Below are positions 33,612 to 41,954 of a stretch of 64,000 bases of DNA, in pieces; the first letter of the stretch is position 1; the number at the start of each line of letters is the position of its first letter. A program made the position numbers and the translations under genes. The stretch is from CAXXOK01 sp963675365 (GTDB lineage Bacteria; Bacillota; Clostridia; Christensenellales; Aristaeellaceae), in assembly GCA_963675365.2 (NCBI GenBank), contig CAXXVA010000003.1, forward strand, positions 310,001 to 374,000, written 5' to 3'. The notes below the pieces were generated by a model. That model was not told the origin of the DNA. It did not search any database and saw only the letters and a program-made list of their open reading frames with translations.

Positions 33612-34448
33612 ATGCGCAGGCATAACAAAGAAACCGGAATAAACTGGTGGATACTGTGTTCTGCCGTAGTCGCCGCTTTTTTTGCTGTCTTTGCGCTGTG
33701 CGCGGGAGAACTGTTTCCCCGCTTTGCCGAGATACCGGGCGAAACGACGTATCAGAACGAATTTGTTGTGATGGACGCCAGCAACCTCTCGCTGGGATAT
33801 ATCGCGGTGAAATACACCGCGGAAACCGACGGCAGTCTGCTTCTGAAAATCATCAAGGGGAGCAGCACCCATACCTATTATCTCAACAACCAAAACGAAT
33901 ATGAAGTGTTTTCCTTTTTGGACGGGAACGGGAAGTATGACGTCAAGGTATACCGGCAGGTCAAAGGCGCGCAGTTTACCCAGGTGTACGCGCAGAAGCT
34001 GGACGTAAAACTGGAAGAGGCCGACGATCCGTTTCTCTTCCCCAACCAGCACGTATGGTACACGGCGGATTCCCGGGCGGTTTCGCTCTCTTTGGAGCTT
34101 TGCGCGGATGCGCAGACCGATCGGGAGAAAATCGATATCCTGTCGGACTATGTGATGCGGGCGCTTGCGTACGACCACCTCAAAGCCAAAACCGTGCAGT
34201 CCGGGTATATTCCGGATATCGACGGGGTCTTAGCGGACAGGAAGGGCATCTGCTTTGATTATTCCGCGGTGTTCGCCTGTATGCTGCGCGTGCAGAACAT
34301 CCCCGTGAAGCTGGTGATCGGTTACGCGGACAAGTACTATCACGCATGGAACAGCGTTTGGATCGACGGCAAATGGCAGCGGTATGACCTGACGTTTGCC
34401 GATTCGGGAACGAAGATTACAAATTACACACAGGAGGCTGTGTACTGA
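33612..34448 (+). CDS. Membrane-anchored transglutaminase-like protein heading the pilus-like operon
   Basis: A 278-residue protein with one N-terminal membrane segment (~11-32) and an extracytoplasmic region. A beta-rich part (~40-140) precedes a transglutaminase-core domain with the full papain-like triad: C214 in KGICFDYSAVF, H244 in YYHAWNSV and D259 in RYDLTF. Such domains act as proteases, transamidating enzymes or inactive binders. The start ATG has a weakly placed GGAGAG (33588-33593). Its stop overlaps the start of the PilC-like gene by one base, so the two are coupled. This link to a type IV filament platform suggests it processes or crosslinks the filament or a surface substrate such as the isopeptide stalk; that is inference. 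Confidence 0.85.
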   Translation: MRRHNKETGINWWILCSAVVAAFFAVFALCAGELFPRFAEIPGETTYQNEFVVMDASNLSLGYIAVKYTAETDGSLLLKIIKGSSTHTYYLNNQNEYEVFSFLDGNGKYDVKVYRQVKGAQFTQVYAQKLDVKLEEADDPFLFPNQHVWYTADSRAVSLSLELCADAQTDREKIDILSDYVMRALAYDHLKAKTVQSGYIPDIDGVLADRKGICFDYSAVFACMLRVQNIPVKLVIGYADKYYHAWNSVWIDGKWQRYDLTFADSGTKITNYTQEAVY

Positions 34449-35494
34449 TGAAAAGCAGAAAGCTATTTTCGGCGGAAGAAAACGCGTTGTTTTGCAGCCA
34501 GATCGTCATGCTCCTCAAAGCCGGAATTCCGCTGCATGACGGCGTGAAAACCCTGAGCGAAACCTACCGGGGCACCGTGTATGAACAGCGTTTTGCGCAG
34601 ATCGATCACAACATCCGCGAAACCGGGTCGCTGGCGGAGGCCGTGGCGTCGGTTTCCATGTTTCCGGCCCATATCACGCACATGATACACGTCGGCGAAC
34701 AGGCAGGCATCCTGGAAGAGGTGCTCGAGGCGCTCGACGAGTACTATCAGCGGCAGGCGCTTGTGCGACGCGCGGTGAAAAACGCCGTGCTGTACCCGCT
34801 GCTGCTGGTGGCAATGATGGCGGTCGTCATCGGCATTCTGTCCATCCGGGTCCTGCCGATCTTTACGCGGGTGTACGCAACGCTCGGGGCGGAGGCGTCG
34901 GTTTCCGCCGATACGACGATACGGCTCGGATCGGTCATCGGGCAGGTCGTGCTCGGGATTGTGGCGGTGCTGCTGGTCGTCGTGATTACACTTTTCATTC
35001 TTTATCAGACAAAGCAGAGGGAAAAGGTGAAGGCGTTTCTGCTGCGCCTGTTTCCCGCCGCAAAGCGCATCTCCAGAGAAATCTCCACGGCGCGTTTTTC
35101 CGCCGTGCTCGCAAAGCTTCTGGAAGGCGGCTTTCCCGTGGAAGAGGCCGTAGCGCTGGTCGAGGGGATTATTCCCGATCCGGATATCCGGCAAATGGCC
35201 GCCCGCATCCGGGAAGAGATTAAAAACGGCGTAAGCCTTTCAGAGGCGATCGCCAAGTCCCGTATCTACTCCGACGTGCACGCAAGGATGCTGAAAGTCG
35301 CCGGGCTGTCCGGCAGCATGGACAAAACCATGCGTAAACTCGGCGAACTGTACGACGAAGCGGCCGACGCGGGAATCCGCAGGATCGTCTCGCTGATCGA
35401 ACCGGCGATCGTCGGCGTGCTGGCAATCATCATCGGCGCGATTCTGCTGGCGGTGATGCTGCCTCTGGCGAGCATCCTGTCGGTGATCGCCTGA
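34448..35494 (+). CDS. pilC: PilC/GspF-family type IV filament platform protein
   Basis: A 348-residue inner-membrane protein with the duplicated T2SF domain. The first half is residues ~10-125 (CSQIVMLLKAGIPLHDGVKTL, VGEQAGILEEVLEALDEYY), then two membrane segments (~115-140, ~165-190). The second half (~205-320; FSAVLAKLLEGGFPVEEAVALV, LKVAGLSGSMDKTMRKLGELYDE) is followed by a third membrane segment (~320-345). In pili and type II secretion this protein links the cytoplasmic ATPase to filament assembly. It is somewhat shorter than the usual ~400 residues at the N-terminus. The only platform gene in the operon. Confidence 0.92.
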   Translation: MKSRKLFSAEENALFCSQIVMLLKAGIPLHDGVKTLSETYRGTVYEQRFAQIDHNIRETGSLAEAVASVSMFPAHITHMIHVGEQAGILEEVLEALDEYYQRQALVRRAVKNAVLYPLLLVAMMAVVIGILSIRVLPIFTRVYATLGAEASVSADTTIRLGSVIGQVVLGIVAVLLVVVITLFILYQTKQREKVKAFLLRLFPAAKRISREISTARFSAVLAKLLEGGFPVEEAVALVEGIIPDPDIRQMAARIREEIKNGVSLSEAIAKSRIYSDVHARMLKVAGLSGSMDKTMRKLGELYDEAADAGIRRIVSLIEPAIVGVLAIIIGAILLAVMLPLASILSVIA

Positions 35495-35506
35495 GAAGGA
35501 GACCGT

Positions 35507-35845
35507 ATGCTGCTGACGGACAGAAAAAAACACGGAAGCAATTTGGGCGTATATGTGACGATCCTCCTTTTTGCGCTGATCGTACTGGCCTTTTTGCTTG
35601 TGCTGAATAACGTTTTCGGCAAAACGGAGCTTGAGCACGCGGCTTTTTTGGAAAACGCCGTGCGCCGCGCGGTGATCACCTGCTTTGCCATCGAAGGCCG
35701 CTATCCGCCGTCGCTGAGCTATCTGGCGAATAACTACGGCCTGCAATCGGCGCTCAATAACGATCAGTACATCGTCAGCTATAACGTATACGCGTCCAAC
35801 ATCTTTCCAGATATCGCCGTGCTGAAGGTCGGGGTGGATGAATGA
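35507..35845 (+). CDS. Small pilin-like single-span protein 1
   Basis: 112 residues: a basic N-terminus (LLTDRKKHGSN), one hydrophobic helix (~15-35, starting LGVYVTILLFALIVL), then a short soluble domain with one Cys (ITCFAIEGRYPPSLSYLANNYG). Size and topology match pilins or pseudopilins, and the AIEGRYPPSL stretch is reminiscent of pseudopilin loops. The Gly before the helix could be a cleavage site but the usual Glu at +5 is absent. AGAAGGAG lies upstream. Its end overlaps the next gene by four bases. Confidence 0.7.
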   Translation: MLLTDRKKHGSNLGVYVTILLFALIVLAFLLVLNNVFGKTELEHAAFLENAVRRAVITCFAIEGRYPPSLSYLANNYGLQSALNNDQYIVSYNVYASNIFPDIAVLKVGVDE

Positions 35846-36336
35846 ATACGCAGCGGTTTGACAGCAATCATCTGCGCACGGCCGGCTCGCTGCTGACCTT
35901 GGCGTTGGTGCTGTTGTTTGCGCTGTTATCGGTCCTGATCGTGGCGATCGGTATCCAGGCGTATGATCAGATCGTGCAAAACGCGGAGACCAACGCGCGA
36001 TTCAGGACGTCGCTTAGTTATACCGCAAACAAAATCCGCGTGTACGACGGTCTGGGAATGATCGAGGCAACACGGGAAGGCGATATCGACACCCTGGCGC
36101 TGCATGAAACGATAGATGGCGACGAATACGTCACCTACATCTACTGTTATAACGGCATGTTGTACGAATGGTTCACGGCCGCCGGTACGGCGTTTGATCC
36201 CCTGCAGGGAGAGGCGCTGCTGCTCATGGAATCGTTTCAGGCAGTGGTGGACGCAAACGGCATCTGGCAGACGTTTACAGACCCGGACGGCATGCGGTAC
36301 ACGCAATATACCGCGCTCTTCGCCGAGCAGCCTTGA
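35842..36336 (+). CDS. DUF4860-like pilin-type membrane protein 2
   Basis: 164 residues with a basic N-terminus, one hydrophobic helix (~13-37, TAGSLLTLALVLLFALLSVL) and a soluble beta-rich domain (RTSLSYTANKIRVYD, DEYVTYIYCYNGMLYEWF). From memory this matches DUF4860, a family found beside pilC and pilT genes in Clostridia; the match needs a profile search. The ATG overlaps the previous stop (ATGA). A minor filament component or adaptor is inferred. Confidence 0.65.
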   Translation: MNTQRFDSNHLRTAGSLLTLALVLLFALLSVLIVAIGIQAYDQIVQNAETNARFRTSLSYTANKIRVYDGLGMIEATREGDIDTLALHETIDGDEYVTYIYCYNGMLYEWFTAAGTAFDPLQGEALLLMESFQAVVDANGIWQTFTDPDGMRYTQYTALFAEQP

Positions 36337-36347
36337 GAGGACAGGAA

Positions 36348-36749
36348 ATGAAGCAATTTCGAAGCAGCCGGGCGATCATGATCGAACTCATGATCATCGT
36401 TTTGTTTTTCTCGCTGTCGTCGGTGATCATCGTACGGCTGTTTGCGGCCGCCGATCAGTTGAGCATCCACTGCACCGCATCGGCAAAGCTGCTGCAAACC
36501 GGACAAAGCTGGGCGGACCGCCTGCAGGCGGAGGAGGATATTCCAGGCTATCTGCTGGCAAACGGCTGGACGCAGGATGAAAACGGTCTGTCGCTCAGCG
36601 TGGACGGCGGCATACTGAGCGTCAGCGGCATCAAGGCAGAGGAAGGCGCAAACGGCTGGCTCGATTCCTGCGAACTGACCGCCTTTACGGATCAGCAGGA
36701 AATTTTCACGCTCCCGATCGCCCGGTACAGATCGGAGGCACAGCCATGA
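36348..36749 (+). CDS. Pilin-like single-span protein 3 with Glu in the N-terminal helix
   Basis: 133 residues. The ATG at 36348 follows AGAGGACAGG; an upstream in-frame start has no site. The N-terminus RSSRAIMIELMIIVLFF closely recalls class III pilin helices (G-F-T-L-I-E-L-M-I). It includes the Glu that orders filament assembly, but the Gly before the cut is replaced by Arg or Ala. One membrane helix (~9-30), then a soluble domain (IPGYLLANGWTQDENGLSLSVDGG). Its stop overlaps the next gene by four bases. Confidence 0.68.
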   Translation: MKQFRSSRAIMIELMIIVLFFSLSSVIIVRLFAAADQLSIHCTASAKLLQTGQSWADRLQAEEDIPGYLLANGWTQDENGLSLSVDGGILSVSGIKAEEGANGWLDSCELTAFTDQQEIFTLPIARYRSEAQP

Positions 36750-37180
36750 AATTGAAGCAGGAATACCGCGTTGGCGTTGGCGTCTCCGCGATGCTTTTGA
36801 TTTTTGTGATCCTCAGCATCGTAACGCTCGGCGTATTATCCTATTTAAGCGCGAAGGCAGATCATGCGCTGACGCAAAAGAACATCGACATGGTGCAAGG
36901 GTACTATACGGCAAGCGCGGACGCGCAGCGGCAATTGCTGATAGCGGATAGCGCGCTGTCGGCCATGACCGGCGAGCAGGAGATCCAGGCGTATACCCGG
37001 GAAAACGGAATGGTTTACGGGGATCACACGCTTCAGTTTACCGTGGACGCCGGAGGCGGCCGGGTGCTCAATGTCGAGGCGCAACTGAACGAACGGTTTC
37101 AAATTGTAAAAATCACACGATATACTATAGAGAACAATGCGGAATGGTCCCCCGCGTTGTCGGAATTTCCAGTGTTTTAG
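36746..37180 (+). CDS. Pilin-like single-span protein 4
   Basis: 144 residues: short basic N-terminus (KLKQEYRVGVG), one hydrophobic helix (~12-33, VSAMLLIFVILSIVTLGVL), a helical stretch (DHALTQKNIDMVQGYYTASADAQ) and a small beta domain ending in TRYTIENNAEW. No helix Glu. It overlaps the preceding gene and ends in TAG, 14 bases before the PilT start. Topology supports a pilin-like subunit or accessory; sequence family not recognised. Confidence 0.65.
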   Translation: MKLKQEYRVGVGVSAMLLIFVILSIVTLGVLSYLSAKADHALTQKNIDMVQGYYTASADAQRQLLIADSALSAMTGEQEIQAYTRENGMVYGDHTLQFTVDAGGGRVLNVEAQLNERFQIVKITRYTIENNAEWSPALSEFPVF

Positions 37181-37194
37181 CGAGGGAGAACGAA

Positions 37195-38250
37195 ATGAAC
37201 ATAGTCCAACTGCTCAACGACGCGACAAGCCAGAACGTATCGGATATCTTCATCGTTCCGGGCGCCCGGATCATGGTGAAAAAATGCGGCGTGATGGAGC
37301 CTTTGTCCGAGCGGAAAATATCGCCGGACGAGTGCGTGCAGCTGATCCACCAGGTTTACGCGCTGGATGATAACCGCTGCATGGACAGGCTGTTTGAAAC
37401 CGGAGACGACGATTTTTCCTTTTCACTGAGCCAGGTGGGGAGATTTCGCTGCAACGCCTATAAACAGAGAAGCTCCATCGCGGCGGTGCTGCGCGTGGTG
37501 CCGTTCGGCCTGTACGACGCCAAGGCGCTGCATATCCCGCAGGCGGTTTCCGATCTACATAAAATGCAGCGGGGGCTGGTGCTGGTCACGGGGCCCGCGG
37601 GCAGCGGGAAAAGCACGACGCTGGCGTGCATCATCGACCGGATCAACCGCGAGTACAGCCATCATATCATCACCATCGAAGACCCGATCGAGCATCTGCA
37701 CAACCACATCAAGAGCATCGTCAGCCAGCGCGAGATCGACCAGGATACCGAAAACTACGCCTCGGCACTGCGAGCGTCCCTGCGGCAGGCGCCCGACACC
37801 ATTCTGGTGGGGGAAATGCGGGACTATGAAACCATTCAGACGGTGCTAACGGCCGCCGAGACGGGGCACATGGTGTTTTCCACGCTGCATACCATCGGCG
37901 CCGTCAAGACCATCGACCGCATCATCGACGTGTTTCCCGCAAACCGGCAGCAGCAGGTGCGTATCCAGCTGTCGATGGTGCTGTCGGCCGTGGTATCGCA
38001 GCAGCTGCTTCCCTCGGCGGAAGGCAGGCTGATTCCGGCGTTTGAAATTATGATCGTCAACAACGCCATCAGCAATATGATCCGCGAGGGCAAGGTGCAT
38101 CAACTGGAAAACGTCATCTATTCGGGCGCGAGCCAGGGCATGATCGCCATGGACGCCGATATTTTACGGCTGTATCAGGAAAACGCCATTACCAAGCATA
38201 CCGCGTTGAGGTTTGCGGTCAATCCGGATGCGATTTTGAAAAAATTGTGA
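37195..38250 (+). CDS. pilT: PilT-type type IV pilus ATPase
   Basis: 351 residues. The start follows GAGGGAGAA. Secretion-ATPase features in order: N-terminal PAS-like region (~1-110), Walker A GPAGSGKSTT with K139, Asp box and Walker B (IEDPIEHLH, DTILVGEMRDYET), and His box (GHMVFSTLHTIGAVKTIDR). Then comes the PilT-specific C-terminal motif AISNMIREGKVHQ (close to AIRNLIREGK). PilT motors usually retract pili, with a separate PilB building them. Here it is the only motor in the operon, so it may drive both steps, or a distant PilB exists. Downstream gap to the regulator is 43 bases. Confidence 0.92.
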   Translation: MNIVQLLNDATSQNVSDIFIVPGARIMVKKCGVMEPLSERKISPDECVQLIHQVYALDDNRCMDRLFETGDDDFSFSLSQVGRFRCNAYKQRSSIAAVLRVVPFGLYDAKALHIPQAVSDLHKMQRGLVLVTGPAGSGKSTTLACIIDRINREYSHHIITIEDPIEHLHNHIKSIVSQREIDQDTENYASALRASLRQAPDTILVGEMRDYETIQTVLTAAETGHMVFSTLHTIGAVKTIDRIIDVFPANRQQQVRIQLSMVLSAVVSQQLLPSAEGRLIPAFEIMIVNNAISNMIREGKVHQLENVIYSGASQGMIAMDADILRLYQENAITKHTALRFAVNPDAILKKL

Positions 38251-38293
38251 TCAACAGCGTCAGCCGGCAGGCGCAAACGAGGTTGGAGGCTGA

Positions 38294-39496
38294 ATGGACA
38301 AGATCGAGATCAAGGTACTGGGGACGTTTGACGTTCTTGTGAACGGAAAAAGCATCGTATCCTGTTTCGCCAAATCGCAAAAGGGAAGCGTACTGATGCG
38401 CTACCTGCTTTTGCACCGCGACAGGGCGGTATCCCATAACGATCTGTACGATGTCTTATGGCCGGACGAAGACCGCAGGAATCCTGAAAGCGCGTTGAAA
38501 ACGCTGGTCAGCCGCCTGCGCGATGCCCTCAACCGCTGCCATAAGGGGTTGGACGAGAGTATTCTTTCGGGGCGCGGCACCTTTCAGTGGAACGGCGATT
38601 ATCCCATCACGCTGGATCTGGCCGATTTTGAGCGCCTTTGCGCCGCGCTTACAAACGTGCAGGCGCTGACGCCGCAGACGCGGGAAATGTTTGAATCGGT
38701 TCTTTCGCTGTACAAGGGCGATCTGTACGCGAAGGAAGCGCAGGATATGTGGGTGATTTCCAGCAGCGTTTACCTGCGCAACCTGTACGAGGAAACGGTG
38801 TACCGGTATCTGGAACTGCTCAAAGCGGACAAAGATTACGATGAGATCGTCTTGGCCAGCCGCAAGGCGCTGGAGATCAACGCGTACAGCGAAAAACTGC
38901 ATATCGCGCTGATGGAAGCGCTGGTGAAGACCAAGCGGCACAACGAAGCGCTGACGCATTATAAACATGCCAAGAATATTCATCTTCGCTATCTGGGCGT
39001 TCAGCCGCCAAAGAATATCCTGGACTTCTATACCAGCATTATCCAAAGCGGCCAGGTGCTGGACCTGGATATTGACCGCATCCGCGACGAACTCCGCGCC
39101 TACGATACGGGCAAAGGCGCGTTTGTATGCGAATATTCGGTCTTTAAGGAAATCTATAATTTGGAACTGAGGAGCTTCGAAAGAACCAAACGCGTCCTCT
39201 TTTTAGCGCTGATCATGCTCAAAAGCACAAACGGCAAGCCGATGGAACCGCTGAAACTGGATGATCTAATGAAGGATCTATTGGACGTGCTGACCAGCCA
39301 CCTTCGAAAGGGCGATACCGTTACCCATTACAGTGCATCCCAATACGCGCTCTTGCTCCCGCTGCAATCTGAGGACGAAGGGGAAAAGGTGATGGAAAGG
39401 ATCAAGGCGAGCTTTTACAGAAAGCACCGGAATGCATCCGTGATTCTCCACTACCGCCTCGGGCTTGTGGCGGACGCGGGAGCGGGCAAAGCCTGA
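38294..39496 (+). CDS. SARP/BTAD-type transcriptional regulator fused to a degenerate GGDEF domain
   Basis: A 400-residue cytoplasmic protein. Residues 1-95 are an OmpR-type winged helix (IEIKVLGTFDVLVNG, LWPDEDRRNPESALKTLVSRLRD). Residues ~100-250 are the BTAD helical repeat region (FERLCAALTNVQ, YEETVYRYLELLKADKDYDE, ALTHYKHAKNIHLRYLGVQPP). Residues ~275-395 read as a GGDEF-type fold (LRSFERTKRVLFLALIML, LRKGDTVTHYSASQYALLLP). The catalytic GGDEF is replaced by SASQY (347-351), so cyclic-di-GMP synthesis is not expected. It may sense a nucleotide or only scaffold. As last gene of the pilus-like operon it probably controls it (inference). Confidence 0.8.
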   Translation: MDKIEIKVLGTFDVLVNGKSIVSCFAKSQKGSVLMRYLLLHRDRAVSHNDLYDVLWPDEDRRNPESALKTLVSRLRDALNRCHKGLDESILSGRGTFQWNGDYPITLDLADFERLCAALTNVQALTPQTREMFESVLSLYKGDLYAKEAQDMWVISSSVYLRNLYEETVYRYLELLKADKDYDEIVLASRKALEINAYSEKLHIALMEALVKTKRHNEALTHYKHAKNIHLRYLGVQPPKNILDFYTSIIQSGQVLDLDIDRIRDELRAYDTGKGAFVCEYSVFKEIYNLELRSFERTKRVLFLALIMLKSTNGKPMEPLKLDDLMKDLLDVLTSHLRKGDTVTHYSASQYALLLPLQSEDEGEKVMERIKASFYRKHRNASVILHYRLGLVADAGAGKA

Positions 39497-39530
39497 CGGG
39501 GATTTCGGGCTGGTGCCGGCAAACAGCTTC

Positions 39531-39559
39531 TTTTCAATTTTATGCATTCATGGTATGAT
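39531..39559 (+). promoter_or_regulatory. Candidate promoter of the acyl-CoA synthetase gene
   Basis: Extended TGG-TATGAT with the -10 at 39554-39559, and a weak -35 (TTTTCA, 39531-39536) 17 bases earlier. Confidence 0.45.
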
Positions 39560-39669
39560 AAAAATCTCCATAGAACACAGATCCGTTTGGCAGGACATAC
39601 CGCACGCCGCAAGCAGGCGCGGGGCTTTTTCGGGTTATGCGGCGGAATGAAAAACGAGGTAATGAATCG

Positions 39670-41901
39670 ATGGATAAGCAAATACTGGATCAGGTCAATG
39701 CGCTTTTGGGAACGGCACATGCGGACGGCCGCCATACCCTGCATGAGCACGAGGTGTACGAGCTTCTGCGGCTGATTGGTTTCGATATCCCCCTGTACCG
39801 TTTCGTCAAGTCCGCCGATCAGGTGACCGACGCGCTGATTGAGCCGTTTGGCGGCAAGGATATCATGATCAAAATCGTCTCCCGCGACCTGGCGCACAAC
39901 CAGCGCTACGGCGGGGTGAAGCGGGTGGGAATCAGCGATCCGCTGTTCATCCGCTATGTTTTGAGCCATATGAAAAAGGACGTGCTCTCCCATTTTGAGG
40001 ACGGCCAAAAACCCCGCATCGACGGCTTTCTGCTGATCGAGTTCATCCACTTTACCCAGGCCATCGGTGACGAGATCATGCTCGGCTTTCAGGAGGACCC
40101 GTCGTTTGGCACGGTGGTGACGCTCACCAAAGGCGGCGACGACGCGGAGTTCTTCGCCAAGTATTACGATCCCGCGAACCTTCTGCTCGCGCCCATCACG
40201 CTGGACGACGCGCAGACGATGCTCAATCACCTGAACATCCGCCACAAATTCCGAGAGATGGGGCAGCCGCAGCGCCTGTCGGAAATCGCAAAGGGTATGG
40301 CGCGGCTGTCCGAGCTTGGGCTTTCCTATTCGATGTTCACGCATCCACGTCCGCCGTTTTATTTCAAGGCGCTGGACCTGAACCCCGTTGTGTTTTCCAA
40401 GGACGGGCGTTTTGTGGCGGTGGACGGCTACGCCGAGTTTACTGCCGCGGGCGACGACCGCGACGTGAGCGTGACCCCGGACGAGCAGGGCCTGTCCCGC
40501 TTCTTCCAGCCGCGCGGCATCGTGGTGACGGGCGTGTCCACCGATCCGCAGAAATACAGTATGGCCCGCAACATCGTGACCCTGCTGTTGGATCTTGGCC
40601 GCACTGATATCTACTGCGTCAACCCCAAGGGCGGGGAAACGGTGATCGGCGGGCATACGTTCCGCCTGTATACGAGTATTGATGAAATCGAACAGCCTTA
40701 CGACCTGCTGGTTTATGCCGCGCCGGGCAAATACTCCATTTCTTTTGTGGAAACCGTGCCCTCCGGCAAGAGCGTGATCCTGATCTCCGGCATCCCTGCG
40801 GAGATGGATTACCGGCAGTTTGCCGCCGAAATCGCCCGCGTGCGCAAGCCCGGCGTTCGTGTGGTCGGCCCCAACTGCATGGGCGTGTTCTCCGCCCCGT
40901 TCGACGGGCAGATAGGCGTGAACACCTTGTTCATCGAGGAAAACCGGCTGACCATTCCCCTGAGCGGGCATGCCAACACCGCGCTGCTCACGCAGAGCGG
41001 CGCGATGAGCATCACCTTCGTGGAACGCAACCAGCAAACGGGCATTTTCCGCAGTATCGTAAGCTTCGGTAACAAGGTGGACGTCAACATTCCCGACCTC
41101 ATGGCCTACTTTGAGGCGGACAGGAACACCGACGTCATCGCCATCTATCTGGAAGGTCTTGCCGAGGGCGAGGGCAGGCAGTTTTACGATCTGCTGCGCC
41201 AATCGCAAAAGCCTGTGATCGTTTACAAGTCCGGCCGCACCGAGGCGGGCGCGAAGGCCGCCGCGTCGCACACGGCGGCGATGAGCGGCAGCTACGAGGT
41301 GTTCCGCGCGGCCTGCCTGCAGGGCGGGAGCATCCTGACCGAGGAGCTGGATGATTTCTATAACTATACCAAGGCTTTCGCCGTACTCTCCAAAAAGCCC
41401 GCACGCGGCTGCCGCGTGGCGGGTGTGGTGAACGCGGGGCTTGAAGCCACGATGGGCGCGGATATACTAAACGAACTGACGCCCGCGGCGTTTGCGCCGG
41501 AGACTGTGGAGACGCTCAAACGCCTCAACACCCACGGGCTGGTCAACGTGGAAACGGCGTTTTTGGACCTGACCCCTATGACCGACGATACACTCTATGC
41601 GAAATTCATCGAAGCGGCGATGGCAGACCCGAACGTGGACTGCCTGTTCGTGGGTATCGTGCCGCATGTGGAGTCGCTGAAAACCGTCGAGGAAAATTAT
41701 CTGGATCAAGACGCGATCGGCCCGCTTCTGGTCAAGGCGTTTGAGAAAACGCAGAAGCCCGTGGTGGTCTCGGTCAATGCGGGCAGGCATTACCAGGCGC
41801 TTGTGCACTACTTGGAGGAGAACGGCCTGCCGGTGTTCAGCGACATCCGTTCGGCCATCCGCAGCCTGGATGCCTTCGCGGCCTATTGGAGTAATAAATA
41901 A
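39670..41901 (+). CDS. ADP-forming acyl-CoA synthetase (acetate-CoA ligase type), fused subunits
   Basis: 743 residues. The ATG at 39670 follows GAGG; the in-frame ATG at 39637 has no better site. Domain order: ATP-grasp (beta-type) domain first (~1-265; LLRLIGFDIPLYR, KIVSRDLAHNQRYGGV), then CoA-binding Rossmann domain (~280-400; PRGIVVTGVSTDPQKYSMARNI) and the succinyl-CoA-ligase-like domains (~400-735). The phosphorylated His is H534 in ASHTAAMSG. VVGPNCMGVFS is the typical nucleotide/CoA loop. The enzyme converts acyl-CoA, ADP and phosphate to acid, CoA and ATP. The beta-first order is one of several known arrangements. The acyl chain is unknown. Single-gene unit closed by a strong terminator. 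Confidence 0.9.
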   Translation: MDKQILDQVNALLGTAHADGRHTLHEHEVYELLRLIGFDIPLYRFVKSADQVTDALIEPFGGKDIMIKIVSRDLAHNQRYGGVKRVGISDPLFIRYVLSHMKKDVLSHFEDGQKPRIDGFLLIEFIHFTQAIGDEIMLGFQEDPSFGTVVTLTKGGDDAEFFAKYYDPANLLLAPITLDDAQTMLNHLNIRHKFREMGQPQRLSEIAKGMARLSELGLSYSMFTHPRPPFYFKALDLNPVVFSKDGRFVAVDGYAEFTAAGDDRDVSVTPDEQGLSRFFQPRGIVVTGVSTDPQKYSMARNIVTLLLDLGRTDIYCVNPKGGETVIGGHTFRLYTSIDEIEQPYDLLVYAAPGKYSISFVETVPSGKSVILISGIPAEMDYRQFAAEIARVRKPGVRVVGPNCMGVFSAPFDGQIGVNTLFIEENRLTIPLSGHANTALLTQSGAMSITFVERNQQTGIFRSIVSFGNKVDVNIPDLMAYFEADRNTDVIAIYLEGLAEGEGRQFYDLLRQSQKPVIVYKSGRTEAGAKAAASHTAAMSGSYEVFRAACLQGGSILTEELDDFYNYTKAFAVLSKKPARGCRVAGVVNAGLEATMGADILNELTPAAFAPETVETLKRLNTHGLVNVETAFLDLTPMTDDTLYAKFIEAAMADPNVDCLFVGIVPHVESLKTVEENYLDQDAIGPLLVKAFEKTQKPVVVSVNAGRHYQALVHYLEENGLPVFSDIRSAIRSLDAFAAYWSNK

Positions 41902-41912
41902 TCAAGTACACA

Positions 41913-41944
41913 AAGCGCCCCGCATCGGCCGATGCGGGGCGCTT
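41913..41944. terminator. Bidirectional terminator
   Basis: A perfect 16-bp palindrome, AAGCGCCCCGCATCGG (41913-41928) with its complement (41929-41944). It separates the convergent acyl-CoA synthetase and YbaK genes. Confidence 0.85.
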
Positions 41945-41954
41945 ACTTATTGTA

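Noticed and set aside
39451..41271. 606-codon minus-strand frame over the acyl-CoA synthetase gene
   Set aside because: It is a GC-driven antisense shadow; the plus-strand frame has all catalytic motifs.
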